From an uncultured Lachnospiraceae bacterium (GTDB taxonomy: Bacteria; Bacillota; Clostridia; Lachnospirales; Lachnospiraceae), in NCBI GenBank assembly GCA_902781215.1, contig CACZIO010000041.1, positions 1-36,544 of the forward strand: DNA of 36,544 nt. Direction: 5' to 3'. Below, piece by piece: positions 7,687-15,389 of the stretch. The notes beneath the pieces were generated by a model, which was given only the letters and a program-made list of their open reading frames with translations, did no database searches and had not been told where the DNA came from. Made by a program: the position numbers and the translations under genes. Position 1 is the first letter of the stretch; each line of letters opens with the position of its first letter.

Positions 7687-7957
7687 ATAAGAGTTTTGGT
7701 GTCTTTTCTCAAGACCTTTACTATCATACTAGAAAACACTCCGCGTTTCAACAACTTTTTTCACAAGTTTTTTACAAGTTTAGCTATGTTTTTTGTCCTG
7801 TTTTATGGACATTGTCAAATGCCCCCGGTCTTCTCCCCCGATCTCCGCCTCTTTTTGTCACTGTACAATTGTCTGCTGTCTGCAGCTGAACGGCACAGCC
7901 CCATGCAGGGCGTCATCCGATGCCTGCATCCACATGCAGCGCAATTGTCAAGATTAA

Positions 7958-8012
7958 TTGTTAACTTTCAGGAATATTTCAGGTTGACATTTCGGTCCTG
8001 CCCTCTTATCCT
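7958..8012 (+). promoter_or_regulatory. BirA-type biotin operator overlapping the bioY promoter
   Basis: TTGTTAACT (7958-7966), a 15-bp gap, then GGTTGACAT (7982-7990) match the bipartite BirA operator TTGTTAACC-N14/15-GGTTAACAA at 8 of 9 and 7 of 9 positions. The right half contains the -35 TTGACA (7984-7989). A TATCCT -10 lies at 8007-8012 with 17-bp spacing. Biotinyl-AMP-bound BirA would therefore cover the promoter and repress bioY when biotin is plentiful. Confidence 0.7.
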
Positions 8013-8079
8013 ATGATATGTCACTTGAAATGCTGCTTGTATGATGATCAGACAGACTTTAACTCCGAGGAGAAAAACA

Positions 8080-8667
8080 ATGGACACAACTGCTTCTATG
8101 AATAAGACTCGAAATCTCGTCCTCTGCGCCGTGTGTGCGGCGATCACCTGTGTGCTGGCGCCCCTGTCGATCCCGCTGGCTGCGGGTGTCCCGATCTCTC
8201 TGGCCACCTTTGCCGTGATGCTGGCAGGCGTCCTGCTGGGCGGCCGCCTGGGCGCAGTCAGTCAGCTGGTGTATCTGCTGCTGGGCGCGGTCGGGCTCCC
8301 GGTCTTTGCCGGCTGGACCGGCGGCGCAGACAAGATCTTCGGCATGACGGGCGGCTATCTCGTCGGATATATTCCGCTCGCATGGCTGACCGGCCTCATC
8401 TATAAAAGATGGGGGAGCGCGGCAAAGATGTCCCGCCGGATCACCTTCATGATCCTGGGCATGATCGCCGGCAACGTCGCCCTGTATGTCCTGGGAACGG
8501 TCTGGTTCATGATCGTCACAGGCATGACGCTGGAGGCCTCGCTGGCTGCTTGCGTGATTCCCTTCATCCCGGGCAATTTTATCAAGATGGCCGCAGTCGT
8601 GGTGGTCGCACCGCCGGTCGAGAACGCGATCCGCAGGACAGCGCAGACCAATGAGCCGGCTGTATAG
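8080..8667 (+). CDS. bioY: BioY, biotin-specific S component of an ECF transporter
   Basis: This 195-residue protein has about six hydrophobic segments and BioY family features: LLGAVGLPVFAGWTGG (about residues 68-83) followed by MTGGYLVGY, and PGNFIKM near the C-terminus. BioY binds biotin in the membrane and works with the shared EcfT/EcfA energy-coupling module, which is not encoded nearby. I chose ATG 8080 because GAGGAGAAAAACA precedes it; an ATG at 8041 would add 13 residues without a binding site. The upstream BirA-type operator supports the assignment independently. The DUF1284 gene 35 bp downstream is probably in the same transcript. Confidence 0.92.
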   Translation: MDTTASMNKTRNLVLCAVCAAITCVLAPLSIPLAAGVPISLATFAVMLAGVLLGGRLGAVSQLVYLLLGAVGLPVFAGWTGGADKIFGMTGGYLVGYIPLAWLTGLIYKRWGSAAKMSRRITFMILGMIAGNVALYVLGTVWFMIVTGMTLEASLAACVIPFIPGNFIKMAAVVVVAPPVENAIRRTAQTNEPAV

Positions 8668-8702
8668 CATATACCTGCGCACGGAGGTCATCAGCCACGA
8701 TC

Positions 8703-9164
8703 ATGATCAAATCAGCGAAACTGTCAGCTGCGCCGGCCTTAGACAATAAGACCGATGCCCCTGCCCTGATACACCTGCGCCCCCACCATCTGATGTGCAT
8801 ACAGAACTACCGGGGGCACGGTTACAGCGAAGCCTTTCAGCAGCGGATGGAAACCATCCTCGATGTACTGCGGCAAAGACCCGGATCCGGACTTCCTCCG
8901 ATTCCGCAGATCCGGATCGCGGAGGGCGCGGACGACCTCTGTGCCGCCTGTCCGCACTGTCTGGAGGGAAAATGCGAATCTGACAAGCCGGCTGTTTTTG
9001 ATGGTCTGGTATCGGAGCGCATGAGTCTGGAGACCGGCTGTATGTTGAATATGGAGGATCTTCAGAACACAGAGATGACTCTTCAGCTTCTGGAGGAATG
9101 CTGTCCCGGCTGCTCCTGGCTCGGGCTCTGCCGGGAGATCATCATGGATAAGCAGAAAAAATGA
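8703..9164 (+). CDS. DUF1284 cysteine-rich protein
   Basis: This 153-residue protein begins its conserved region with LRPHHLMCIQNYRGHGYS (25-42), the signature of DUF1284 proteins. Cysteines at 80, 83, 86 and 91, then at 113, 133, 134, 137 and 143, suggest an iron-sulfur cluster or zinc site. The function of the family is unknown. Placement behind bioY under a biotin operator points to a role linked to biotin metabolism, possibly to the iron-sulfur enzymes of that pathway; this is inference from context. The only upstream AGGAGG-like sequence (GGAGGT, 8683-8688) is 14 nt from the ATG, longer than usual. The first 22 residues are not conserved-looking, so the true start is somewhat uncertain. 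Confidence 0.85.
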   Translation: MIKSAKLSAAPALDNKTDAPALIHLRPHHLMCIQNYRGHGYSEAFQQRMETILDVLRQRPGSGLPPIPQIRIAEGADDLCAACPHCLEGKCESDKPAVFDGLVSERMSLETGCMLNMEDLQNTEMTLQLLEECCPGCSWLGLCREIIMDKQKK

Positions 9165-9186
9165 ACCTGTGTCACGCTTTACGATC

Positions 9187-9240
9187 ATGCCGCTCATCAG
9201 AGCGGCAGCCTGAGCCGGCAAGTATTCAGGCTGCGAGCCC
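9187..9240. repeat. partial relative of the composite palindromic elements
   Basis: The stem GCCGCTC (9189-9195) with GAGCGGC (9200-9206) is the same 7-bp stem, preceded by CAT, as the terminal hairpin of copy 4 at 24617-24634. A second small stem (GCCTGA with TCAGGC) follows. The A7/T7 hairpin is absent. The copy sits directly behind the DUF1284 gene. Confidence 0.5.
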
Positions 9241-9311
9241 GTACTTTTTTGATGCTTGATACGCGGGAACTGTGTGCCAGCAGGAGCATGTTCTCCTGAG
9301 TCCCCGCGAAC

Positions 9312-9360
9312 AAAAGACCGCCGGGGCGGCTGTTTTCAGCTGCCTGCCGGCGGTCTTTTT
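9312..9360 (+). terminator. terminator of the bioY-DUF1284 unit
   Basis: A 13-bp perfect stem (AAAAGACCGCCGG 9312-9324 with CCGGCGGTCTTTT 9347-9359) with an additional inner stem (CAGCTG) and a terminal T run. It lies about 150 bp after the DUF1284 stop codon. Confidence 0.75.
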
Positions 9361-9364
9361 CATC

Positions 9365-9427
9365 TTCCCGGTCTTCCCGGTCTTTCCGCTCTTTCCGGTC
9401 TTCCCGGTATTCCCGGTTTTTCCTGTC
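9365..9427. repeat. 9-bp tandem repeat array
   Basis: Seven head-to-tail units of the form TTCCCGGTC, with one to three changes each, lie directly after the terminator T run. Because the period is a multiple of three, all frames stay open through it (Phe-Pro-Val on one strand, Gly-Lys-Thr on the other). I regard those frames as by-products of the repeat and not as genes. Confidence 0.8.
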
Positions 9428-9523
9428 TTTCTCCCGTTTTTTTCAGGTCTCTTCCGTGCTCTCCTCTGTTCTCCTGTCCCGGATCCTGTAAGAGCGGTCA
9501 CGCTCCGTCAAAGGCCTGTTTTT

Positions 9524-10711
9524 TCAATGCAATCCTCTCCCGTCTGTTCCCTCCGGCAGGTCCATTTTCCGGATCATGCAGGCGACCGAATAGATCAGGC
9601 GTTCCTCTGCGGTCTCAAGACTGCAGCCGAGGATCTTTTTGATATTCGTCATGCGGTAGAGAATAGTGTTGCGGTGGATGAACATGGCCTCCGACATGGC
9701 CTTGATGCTGCCGCTGTATCGAAGGTACATTTCCAGGGTCTCCACATATTCCGCATCATGGGCTCGGTCATAATCGACCAGCGGCCGCAGGGCCTCCCCG
9801 GCAAAAGAGCGCAGCAGGGCCGAATCGTCCACCATATAGAGAAGGCGGTAGAGTCCCATTTCCGCAAAAAACTGAAGAGGTCTGCCCGTGGTCCGGGCCA
9901 TGGCTGTCGCTGCCTTCGCGCGCCGGAACAGGACGGAAAGACTGGAAATATCCCTGGCGGGATTGCTGACGCCGATGCAGACCGTGCGGTCCCGCATCTT
10001 TCTCTGAAGCCGGTTGGAGAATTCCTCCAGGATCTGTGCCGCATCCTCCTCCAGGATGGCATTCATGACGATGACAAAGTATCCGTCGTAGTAGAAAAAG
10101 TGGCCGTTGTGCGTGAGGTTGGTCAGATAAAGCTGCATCCGGTAGGCGATCCGCTTGCGCTCGACGGTATCCATGCTGTCCAGGTCTCCCGTCGAGACAA
10201 GCGCCAGCTGGAAAGTGCCGTCCAGATCAAAATAGGGCAGAAGCTCGCGAACATAATTCTCTCCGGCGCCGGGGTTCTCAATCGCCCTGATCAGGGCCGC
10301 TGAGATCTGTTCATCCGCGGAGGACTGCAGAAAGATCCGGATACTCATATCCTTGATCATATCCGCCAGATAGACCTCCCAGGGCACTGTCAGCAGCGGG
10401 AGATCGTTCTCATCACAGTATTTCCTGACTGAATCCGGAATCGTCTTTACATAGTATCCGGTGTTGACGATCAGGCCCGAGGCATTGTGGGCCGTGAGTT
10501 CCTCCGCCAGCCTCTGCATCGCCTCCTCCGTCTGGAAGCCCAGCCCCGTCGTCACGGCCAGCTCCTTGCCCGTAAAATTCTGGATGATGGTCAGGTCCTC
10601 CAGCATGAGCAGCCAGCTGATGGAATTGGACCAGCCGCGCTCTCCCGCGATCAGCTTCATGTCGTACCTGTCCGCCGAAACCACCAGCATATCCTCGATC
10701 GTAAAGCCCAT
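9524..10711 (-). CDS. PucR-type transcriptional regulator
   Basis: This 395-residue protein has a PucR N-terminal domain (about residues 1-120, beginning FTIEDMLVVSADRY), a middle region of the CdaR type, and a C-terminal PucR helix-turn-helix (about 335-370, YLRYSGSIKAMSEAMFIHRN then TILYRM). PucR proteins usually activate purine, amino-acid or other catabolic operons in response to a metabolite. None of the neighbours is an obvious target, so its regulon is probably elsewhere. AGGAGACGTT precedes the ATG. A 9-bp hairpin (10732-10740 with 10747-10755) lies just upstream in the leader and could be an operator or affect translation. Confidence 0.9.
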   Translation of the reverse strand: MGFTIEDMLVVSADRYDMKLIAGERGWSNSISWLLMLEDLTIIQNFTGKELAVTTGLGFQTEEAMQRLAEELTAHNASGLIVNTGYYVKTIPDSVRKYCDENDLPLLTVPWEVYLADMIKDMSIRIFLQSSADEQISAALIRAIENPGAGENYVRELLPYFDLDGTFQLALVSTGDLDSMDTVERKRIAYRMQLYLTNLTHNGHFFYYDGYFVIVMNAILEEDAAQILEEFSNRLQRKMRDRTVCIGVSNPARDISSLSVLFRRAKAATAMARTTGRPLQFFAEMGLYRLLYMVDDSALLRSFAGEALRPLVDYDRAHDAEYVETLEMYLRYSGSIKAMSEAMFIHRNTILYRMTNIKKILGCSLETAEERLIYSVACMIRKMDLPEGTDGRGLH

Positions 10712-11061
10712 AACGTCTCCTCATCTGTTCCAATGCCGCCCGCCACGGCGGCATTACTTGCTGTGCAACTGTGTGTAATACATCTATCAATGTTTGTGCC
10801 GGAGCGCTCAGGTGCACAGATGTCTGAAAGTGTATCTGTGCGGAAACAATCCCTTCTCACTTTTTGGTATTGAGGCGGCAACCCTGCGCATTTTGTGCTC
10901 GCCGCACATAAAGTACCTCTTATATTCTGTATATCAGCCCATAGCTTTGTATATTTTATATGGTATCATGGTCTTAGAAAACAAAGCAAGGGTATTACAT
11001 AGATCACCGATGCGCAGAGCCCGGAAAGCCTGCAGCAGGTCCGGTCAGAAGGAGGTGCACG
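10712..11061. other. intergenic region before the small protein gene
   Basis: The 350-bp stretch holds the pucR leader hairpin (10732-10755) and a GC-rich patch around 10795-10915 whose inverted segments (for example GTGCACAGAT with ATCTGTGC) recall the composite hairpin elements without a clear match. An AT-rich stretch (10915-10970, several TATA-like hexamers including TGGTATCAT) could hold the promoter of the 11062 gene. I see no gene in it. Confidence 0.35.
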
Positions 11062-11235
11062 ATGTCAATCATGGGAGTTGTTTACTACGACAAATACACA
11101 GACTCACACCGCGTCCCCGCATGGGCACGCGCGGAGCGCTACGAGTACTGCGAGGATTTCCTCTCGGAGCGCACAGATTCCAGGAAGGCAGGCCTGTTCC
11201 AGAGGATTGCCGCCCTGATGCTTTCCATCCTCTGA
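11062..11235 (+). CDS. 57-residue small protein, unknown function
   Basis: A short ORF starts 7 nt after the near-perfect ribosome binding site AGAAGGAGGTG (11048-11058). The protein begins MSIMGVVYYDKYTDSHRVPA and ends in a hydrophobic stretch (LFQRIAALMLSIL). The middle is charged and aromatic (WARAERYEYCEDF). The binding site is among the best in the window, which is the main reason to accept the gene. I recognise no family. It is flanked by AT-rich promoter-like DNA upstream and imperfect repeats downstream. It could be a small membrane-associated or regulatory peptide. The first Met and the one three codons later are both possible starts; the first is better spaced. Confidence 0.6.
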   Translation: MSIMGVVYYDKYTDSHRVPAWARAERYEYCEDFLSERTDSRKAGLFQRIAALMLSIL

Positions 11236-11247
11236 ACCACCGGGACC

Positions 11248-11333
11248 GGTTCTCACCGGTTCTTTCTAAATCATTGTAGATGAATCGGCATGGCGGTTCT
11301 CAGCGGTTCTTTTTCATCATTGAAGATGAACCC
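11248..11333. repeat. two imperfect direct repeats of about 39 bp
   Basis: GGTTCTCACCGGTTCTTTCT (from 11248) and GGTTCTCAGCGGTTCTTTTT (from 11295) each continue with a similar ATCATTG(T/A)AGATGAA segment; the offset is 47 bp. They follow the small protein gene. A further GGTTCTC occurs near 11354. The origin is unknown. Confidence 0.55.
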
Positions 11334-11412
11334 GCAATGCATGTTCCCGCCGGTTCTCTCTATGATCGGGGACAGCCTTTCCCCTGAAATCAATCAATAG
11401 AGCGTCAATAAC

Positions 11413-11460
11413 AAAAGATGCCTGCAGATTTCTGTTGCGAAATCTGCAGGCATCTTTTTA
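11413..11460. terminator. strong hairpin terminator downstream of galK
   Basis: A perfect 20-bp stem (11413-11432 with 11439-11458, core GATGCCTGCAGATTTC) with a 6-nt loop and A4/T4 ends. It serves the minus-strand galactokinase transcript, which would first cross the two 80-bp repeats, and can also stop plus-strand transcription from the small protein gene. Confidence 0.85.
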
Positions 11461-11480
11461 TTTTCTGTCATCGGTCGTGG

Positions 11481-11640
11481 CGGCACATCCGCTGAGGTAC
11501 TCATCAGAAACTGCTTCTTCCAGGGGCAGAGCCTCTCAGAGGATTGCGCCTCCTACAGGGCGGAACATCCGCTGTGGTTCTCGTCAGCAACTGCTTCTTC
11601 CAAGGTCTATACTCCTCAAAGTATCGCGCCTCCTACAGGG
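11481..11640. repeat. two tandem 80-bp units containing the galK 3' end
   Basis: Units 11481-11560 and 11561-11640 differ at about 16 of 80 positions. The second unit contains the last 25 bp of galK (11616-11640). The first repeats them, so that on the minus strand RPVGGAIL-stop is encoded again at the equivalent place. The rest of each unit is untranslated sequence behind the gene. This is a tandem duplication of a gene end with its trailer. Confidence 0.85.
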
Positions 11641-12905
11641 CGGATGGAGAGGACATGGCAGCTGCCCTCGCCGATGGCGGCATCAATGGAGCTGCGGAAG
11701 GTCTCGAGGAGATCGAGAGGGACAAAGGCCTGGACGGTGCCGGCAAAGCCGCCGCCGTGGACGCGGTGGGCGCCGCGGCCGCCGAGAAGAACATCACACA
11801 GGGACAGGGCGACGTTGACCGCCTGGTTCTTCACGGCACCTTCCACGCAGGTGTTCTGGAGATACTCGTAGCTGGAGTGGCCGGACTCATTGACGATGGC
11901 AAGGAAGCGGTCGAAATCACCGTCGCGCAGGGCCTGTGCCTCCTGCTGCGCCCGCTCATTGTCAAGCACGAAATGCATGGCGCGCAGGAAGGCGCGGTCA
12001 CCGCACTTCTCGCGGATCTCTGCCGTTCTGCCCATGAGCTGCTGCACCGTGAGCCCGCGCAGGTGCTCCTGCCCGAACAGGGCCGCAACACTCTTCATCT
12101 CCACGGGGATTCCGGCATAGGCATCCGTCAGGTCGGCGTGACTGGACCGGGAGTCCACAATGCACAGGGCATAGCCCTCTTTTGCCAGATTGAGATCGAT
12201 CTTCTCTACAACCGGCTTCTCAACATCCGCAAAGTCAATTGCGACGACACCGCCGACAGAGGATGCGGACTGATCCATCAGGCCGCTGGGCTTGCCGAAC
12301 CAGATATTCTCTGCCTTCTGACCCATTTTCGCGATCTCTACCGCGTCAAAGGAATTCTCACAGTAAAAATCATTCAGAATGACACCGGTCAGGGTCTCGA
12401 ACGCTGCGGAGGAGGAAAGACCGGAACCGCCCAGGACACTGCTGGTGCAGTAGGCGTCAAAGCCGCTGACGGCAAATCCTCTCGCCTTCGCCTGCGCCGC
12501 CATACCGCGGATCAGGGAAGCCGTGGACTCCTTCTCGGATTCGACGGGCTCCGTGTCGGTCAGATTGACCTCGATCATCCCGTAGCCCTCTGAGAAAAAG
12601 CGGATCACATTCGTCCCGTTGGGCGCCGCCGCCGCGACAGCATCCAGATTCACGCTCGCCGCCAGCACACATCCGCACTGATGATCCGTGTGGTTGCCGC
12701 CGATCTCCGTGCGCCCGGGCGCGCTGTAAAGCCCGACCTGCACCTGTCCGTTCTCCGGGAACGTCGATATAAATCCTTCTGTCACCTTCGCCAGACGCTC
12801 CGCATAAACTTCTGTCTGCGGCGCCGCACAGCCATAGACCTCCTCGATCCTGCTGTTCAGTGCTCCCCCGCGGATATCCGCCGCCAGTGTCTTCTTATCA
12901 TACAT
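11616..12905 (-). CDS. galK: galactokinase-like GHMP kinase
   Basis: This 429-residue GHMP-family kinase phosphorylates a sugar, by family galactose to galactose-1-phosphate. Motif 1 reads APGRTEIGGNHTDHQ (62-76), motif 2 reads LGGSGLSSSAAFE (158-170), and motif 3 reads GGRGAHRVHGGGFAG near the C-terminus; MDQSASSVGG carries the expected catalytic Asp. Motif 1 differs from the classical GRxNLIGEHTDY: the Glu and final Tyr that help bind galactose are Asn and His. This is a subgroup I associate with Clostridia, and its true substrate could differ. I chose ATG 12905 because GGGGG lies 8 nt upstream; the ATG at 12911 would be only 2 nt from it. No other Leloir-pathway gene is next to it. The 3' end is duplicated downstream. 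Confidence 0.88.
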   Translation of the reverse strand: MYDKKTLAADIRGGALNSRIEEVYGCAAPQTEVYAERLAKVTEGFISTFPENGQVQVGLYSAPGRTEIGGNHTDHQCGCVLAASVNLDAVAAAAPNGTNVIRFFSEGYGMIEVNLTDTEPVESEKESTASLIRGMAAQAKARGFAVSGFDAYCTSSVLGGSGLSSSAAFETLTGVILNDFYCENSFDAVEIAKMGQKAENIWFGKPSGLMDQSASSVGGVVAIDFADVEKPVVEKIDLNLAKEGYALCIVDSRSSHADLTDAYAGIPVEMKSVAALFGQEHLRGLTVQQLMGRTAEIREKCGDRAFLRAMHFVLDNERAQQEAQALRDGDFDRFLAIVNESGHSSYEYLQNTCVEGAVKNQAVNVALSLCDVLLGGRGAHRVHGGGFAGTVQAFVPLDLLETFRSSIDAAIGEGSCHVLSIRPVGGAIL

Positions 12906-13221
12906 GATCATATCCCCCTTCCTGCAGGAAATTACTCTCTGTTCTCCATTATATCCTCTTTTTTGCCATGTTTTATATGGATAAAAAGAACGAAATTATG
13001 CACTAAAAGCTCTCGCGGTGCGACCGTGTGCACCGCATGCTTGCATGCAGGGGCACACGGGCATAGCGCAAGGCCTTCCCCACTTGCGGGGACCACTCCC
13101 CTACGGTTATAATAAAATTTCAGATATTTCCCCGCAAATCCTCTCCGGTCCCTCCCGGGCACACCGGAGATTTTCACGCGCAGCGCACACCCTGTGCGCT
13201 GATCACGCAGGTATCCATCCT
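12906..13221. other. divergent intergenic region with hairpins between galK and cotH-like gene
   Basis: Plus-strand hairpins occur at 13024-13060 (CCGTGTGC pairs with GCACACGG around an inner GCATGC palindrome), 13078-13091 (CCCC with GGGG) and 13181-13201 (CAGCGCACA with TGTGCGCTG). A TATAAT at 13108-13113 with a poor -35 (TTGCGG, 18 bp upstream) may drive the CotH-like gene. The last hairpin ends about 20 bp before its start codon. Confidence 0.4.
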
Positions 13222-15279
13222 ATGAGAAAAAAATACAGACAATACATACAGCCTCTGCTGCCGGCGATCATGGTCCTGACCTTTGTCCTGATCGTGATCG
13301 CGGCCGTCGGGAGCCACCCCCGCGAACAGATCAGAAACTGGCAGCTGCAGCCGCAGGACGCAGTCCTCGATTTTTACGCAGTGACTGCCGGTTTTCAGGG
13401 CCTGGGCTTCTATGATGCGGACAGCTTTGATGCCGGAAACATCTACTTTCTCCTGACGAGGGATGACGACAGCGGGATCTCCTTTGCCTATGTGCCCGCC
13501 GAGATGGCCGCGGAGCCGCTGCATCTGCGTCTGAACAGCGATGAAAGCGTGCGGATCGAAGCCGCGGACCGCTCCGCACTGGGAGACCTGGAGCTGACCA
13601 AATATGTCACCTCCCTGAAAGGAGATGAGACGGACGCCTCAGGCGGTCTCCTGCCGGGCACTTTTCACGCGGGCGACGAGCTTCCTTTTTTCACAGAGGG
13701 CGCGCCCTACTCCTTTACCCTGCTGGACAGCGACGGGCAGGAGACCGACCACCGGACAGTGGTCTTCCTCTATTCCGAAAATGTGCCCTCCATGTACATC
13801 AACACGGAGAGCGGGTCCATGGAGGCCATCGACAAGGACAAACATCATGAGACCTCCGAGAGTGCCGAGTACCGGATCTGCCTGACGGACGGGGCGCCGG
13901 AGGCGGCGGGGACCTGCACCATCAAGGGCCGCGGCAACAGCACCTGGTCGCAGAACAAGCGCCCCTACAACCTCAAGCTGGACCGGGACAACACGCTTCT
14001 GGAAATGGATGGCTGCACAAAATATGCCCTGATCGCCAATTTCTGGGATTCCACCCAGACCAGGCAGTACTATGCCTTCAAGGCCGCGGCTGAGCTCGGG
14101 CTCGAATACACGCCTCGGGAGCAGTTCGTCAACCTCTATCTCAACGGCCGCTACCAGAGCCTGTATCTGCTCACCCAGCGGATCAATGTAAAGGGAGGGA
14201 CCGTTCAGATCACCGACCTGGACCAGAAAAACCGGAAGGCCAATCCCAACACCAATCTCGATACGGATCAGCTGGAGAGCGTCGTCTTCGACCAGGACGA
14301 GAATGGCCATAAATCCGTCGCCCTGGCCTGGCCCAACGAGCCCGACGATGTTTCGGGCGGCTATCTGATCGAATTCAACGCCCGCTACAAATATGAGTCC
14401 TACTGGTTCCCGACCGCGACGCATCACATGTCCTTCAAGTCCCCCCAGGACCCGTCCGTCGCAGAGTACCAGTATATAACGTCCTACGTCAGGGAGGCCG
14501 AGGCCGCGCTGTTTCAGACGGACAAGGAGGCTTCTGATGATAGTTCCGGCCGGTCTGTCTGGGAATACTTTGACATGGATTCGTGGGCGCGCATGTATCT
14601 GATCCAGGACTTCTTCGTGCAGTCGGACGACGAGTTCTACAGCTTTTATTTCTATAAAAAAAACGGGGACCCGCTCCTCTACTGCGGCCCCGTCTGGGAC
14701 TTTGACCTCTGCCTCGGCAACATGAATGCCGGCGACTACTACCGGACCTCCGCGCAGACCCTCTGGCTGCGGGACGGCAGGAAATACTGGCTGCACCGGA
14801 TGGACCAGTACCCGGAGTTCAGGGAGCGCGTGGCTGAGCTCTATCTGGAGGAGCTCGAGCCGGTCATCCGGGATCTTCTGGACAAAGAATACGATCCGAC
14901 CGTGGACCGCCTGGAGAAGGACACCGGCCTCAACTACCTGCGCTGGCACAAAAACCTCGTCTACCGCGAGAAGACCTCCGCTGTCCGAACGCTCCTGGAG
15001 ACGCGCGTGCAGTTCCTGCACGACTTCTACACAGACCCGGACAGCTTCCACCGCCTGCTCTTCCACTTCGCCTGGGATGACATGTCCTACTATGTCCGGG
15101 ACGGCCAGTCCATGGGCTTTCTGCCGACCGCCGAATACGGCGAGAAGCAGTCCGGCCCCCAGGTGGACGGCAACGGCTTTATCACAGGCTGGCAGGACAT
15201 GTCCTCCGGCTCGCTCCTGCAGCCCGACGAGCCGATCTACGATGACCGGGAGTTCGATCCTGTCTACACATCCGAATGA
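13222..15279 (+). CDS. membrane-anchored CotH-family kinase
   Basis: This 685-residue protein has one N-terminal membrane segment (about residues 12-30) and a large outside region. The CotH kinase domain is marked by IKGRGNSTWSQNKRPYNLKL (from residue 234), LNGRYQSLYLLTQRI, GGYLIEFNARY and the metal-binding GPVWDFDLCLG (about 489-499). CotH of Bacillus phosphorylates spore-coat proteins. Clostridial relatives with a membrane anchor are common, often extracellular, and of unknown substrate. The first about 200 residues after the anchor form an extra, probably beta-rich domain. I chose ATG 13222 since the anchor starts there; the in-frame extension to 13018 would run through a hairpin-rich non-coding stretch. 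The ribosome binding site is weak (CAGGTATCCATCCT). Confidence 0.88.
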   Translation: MRKKYRQYIQPLLPAIMVLTFVLIVIAAVGSHPREQIRNWQLQPQDAVLDFYAVTAGFQGLGFYDADSFDAGNIYFLLTRDDDSGISFAYVPAEMAAEPLHLRLNSDESVRIEAADRSALGDLELTKYVTSLKGDETDASGGLLPGTFHAGDELPFFTEGAPYSFTLLDSDGQETDHRTVVFLYSENVPSMYINTESGSMEAIDKDKHHETSESAEYRICLTDGAPEAAGTCTIKGRGNSTWSQNKRPYNLKLDRDNTLLEMDGCTKYALIANFWDSTQTRQYYAFKAAAELGLEYTPREQFVNLYLNGRYQSLYLLTQRINVKGGTVQITDLDQKNRKANPNTNLDTDQLESVVFDQDENGHKSVALAWPNEPDDVSGGYLIEFNARYKYESYWFPTATHHMSFKSPQDPSVAEYQYITSYVREAEAALFQTDKEASDDSSGRSVWEYFDMDSWARMYLIQDFFVQSDDEFYSFYFYKKNGDPLLYCGPVWDFDLCLGNMNAGDYYRTSAQTLWLRDGRKYWLHRMDQYPEFRERVAELYLEELEPVIRDLLDKEYDPTVDRLEKDTGLNYLRWHKNLVYREKTSAVRTLLETRVQFLHDFYTDPDSFHRLLFHFAWDDMSYYVRDGQSMGFLPTAEYGEKQSGPQVDGNGFITGWQDMSSGSLLQPDEPIYDDREFDPVYTSE

Positions 15280-15389
15280 GATGACGGGACATGGATCCGG
15301 CACGGCGGACCAATGGACAGGTCCGGTCCTTCCCTGCCCTGCGATCCCTTGCGCACGGCGCCGGGATCCCGTCCGGCGACAGCCTTTCG

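Noticed and set aside
9226-9501. Minus-strand frame with Gly-Lys-Thr repeats
   Set aside because: Created by the 9-bp tandem array and the terminator; no independent coding evidence.
11544-12593. Plus-strand 349-residue frame opposite galK
   Set aside because: Antisense shadow of the GHMP kinase, starting inside the 80-bp repeats.
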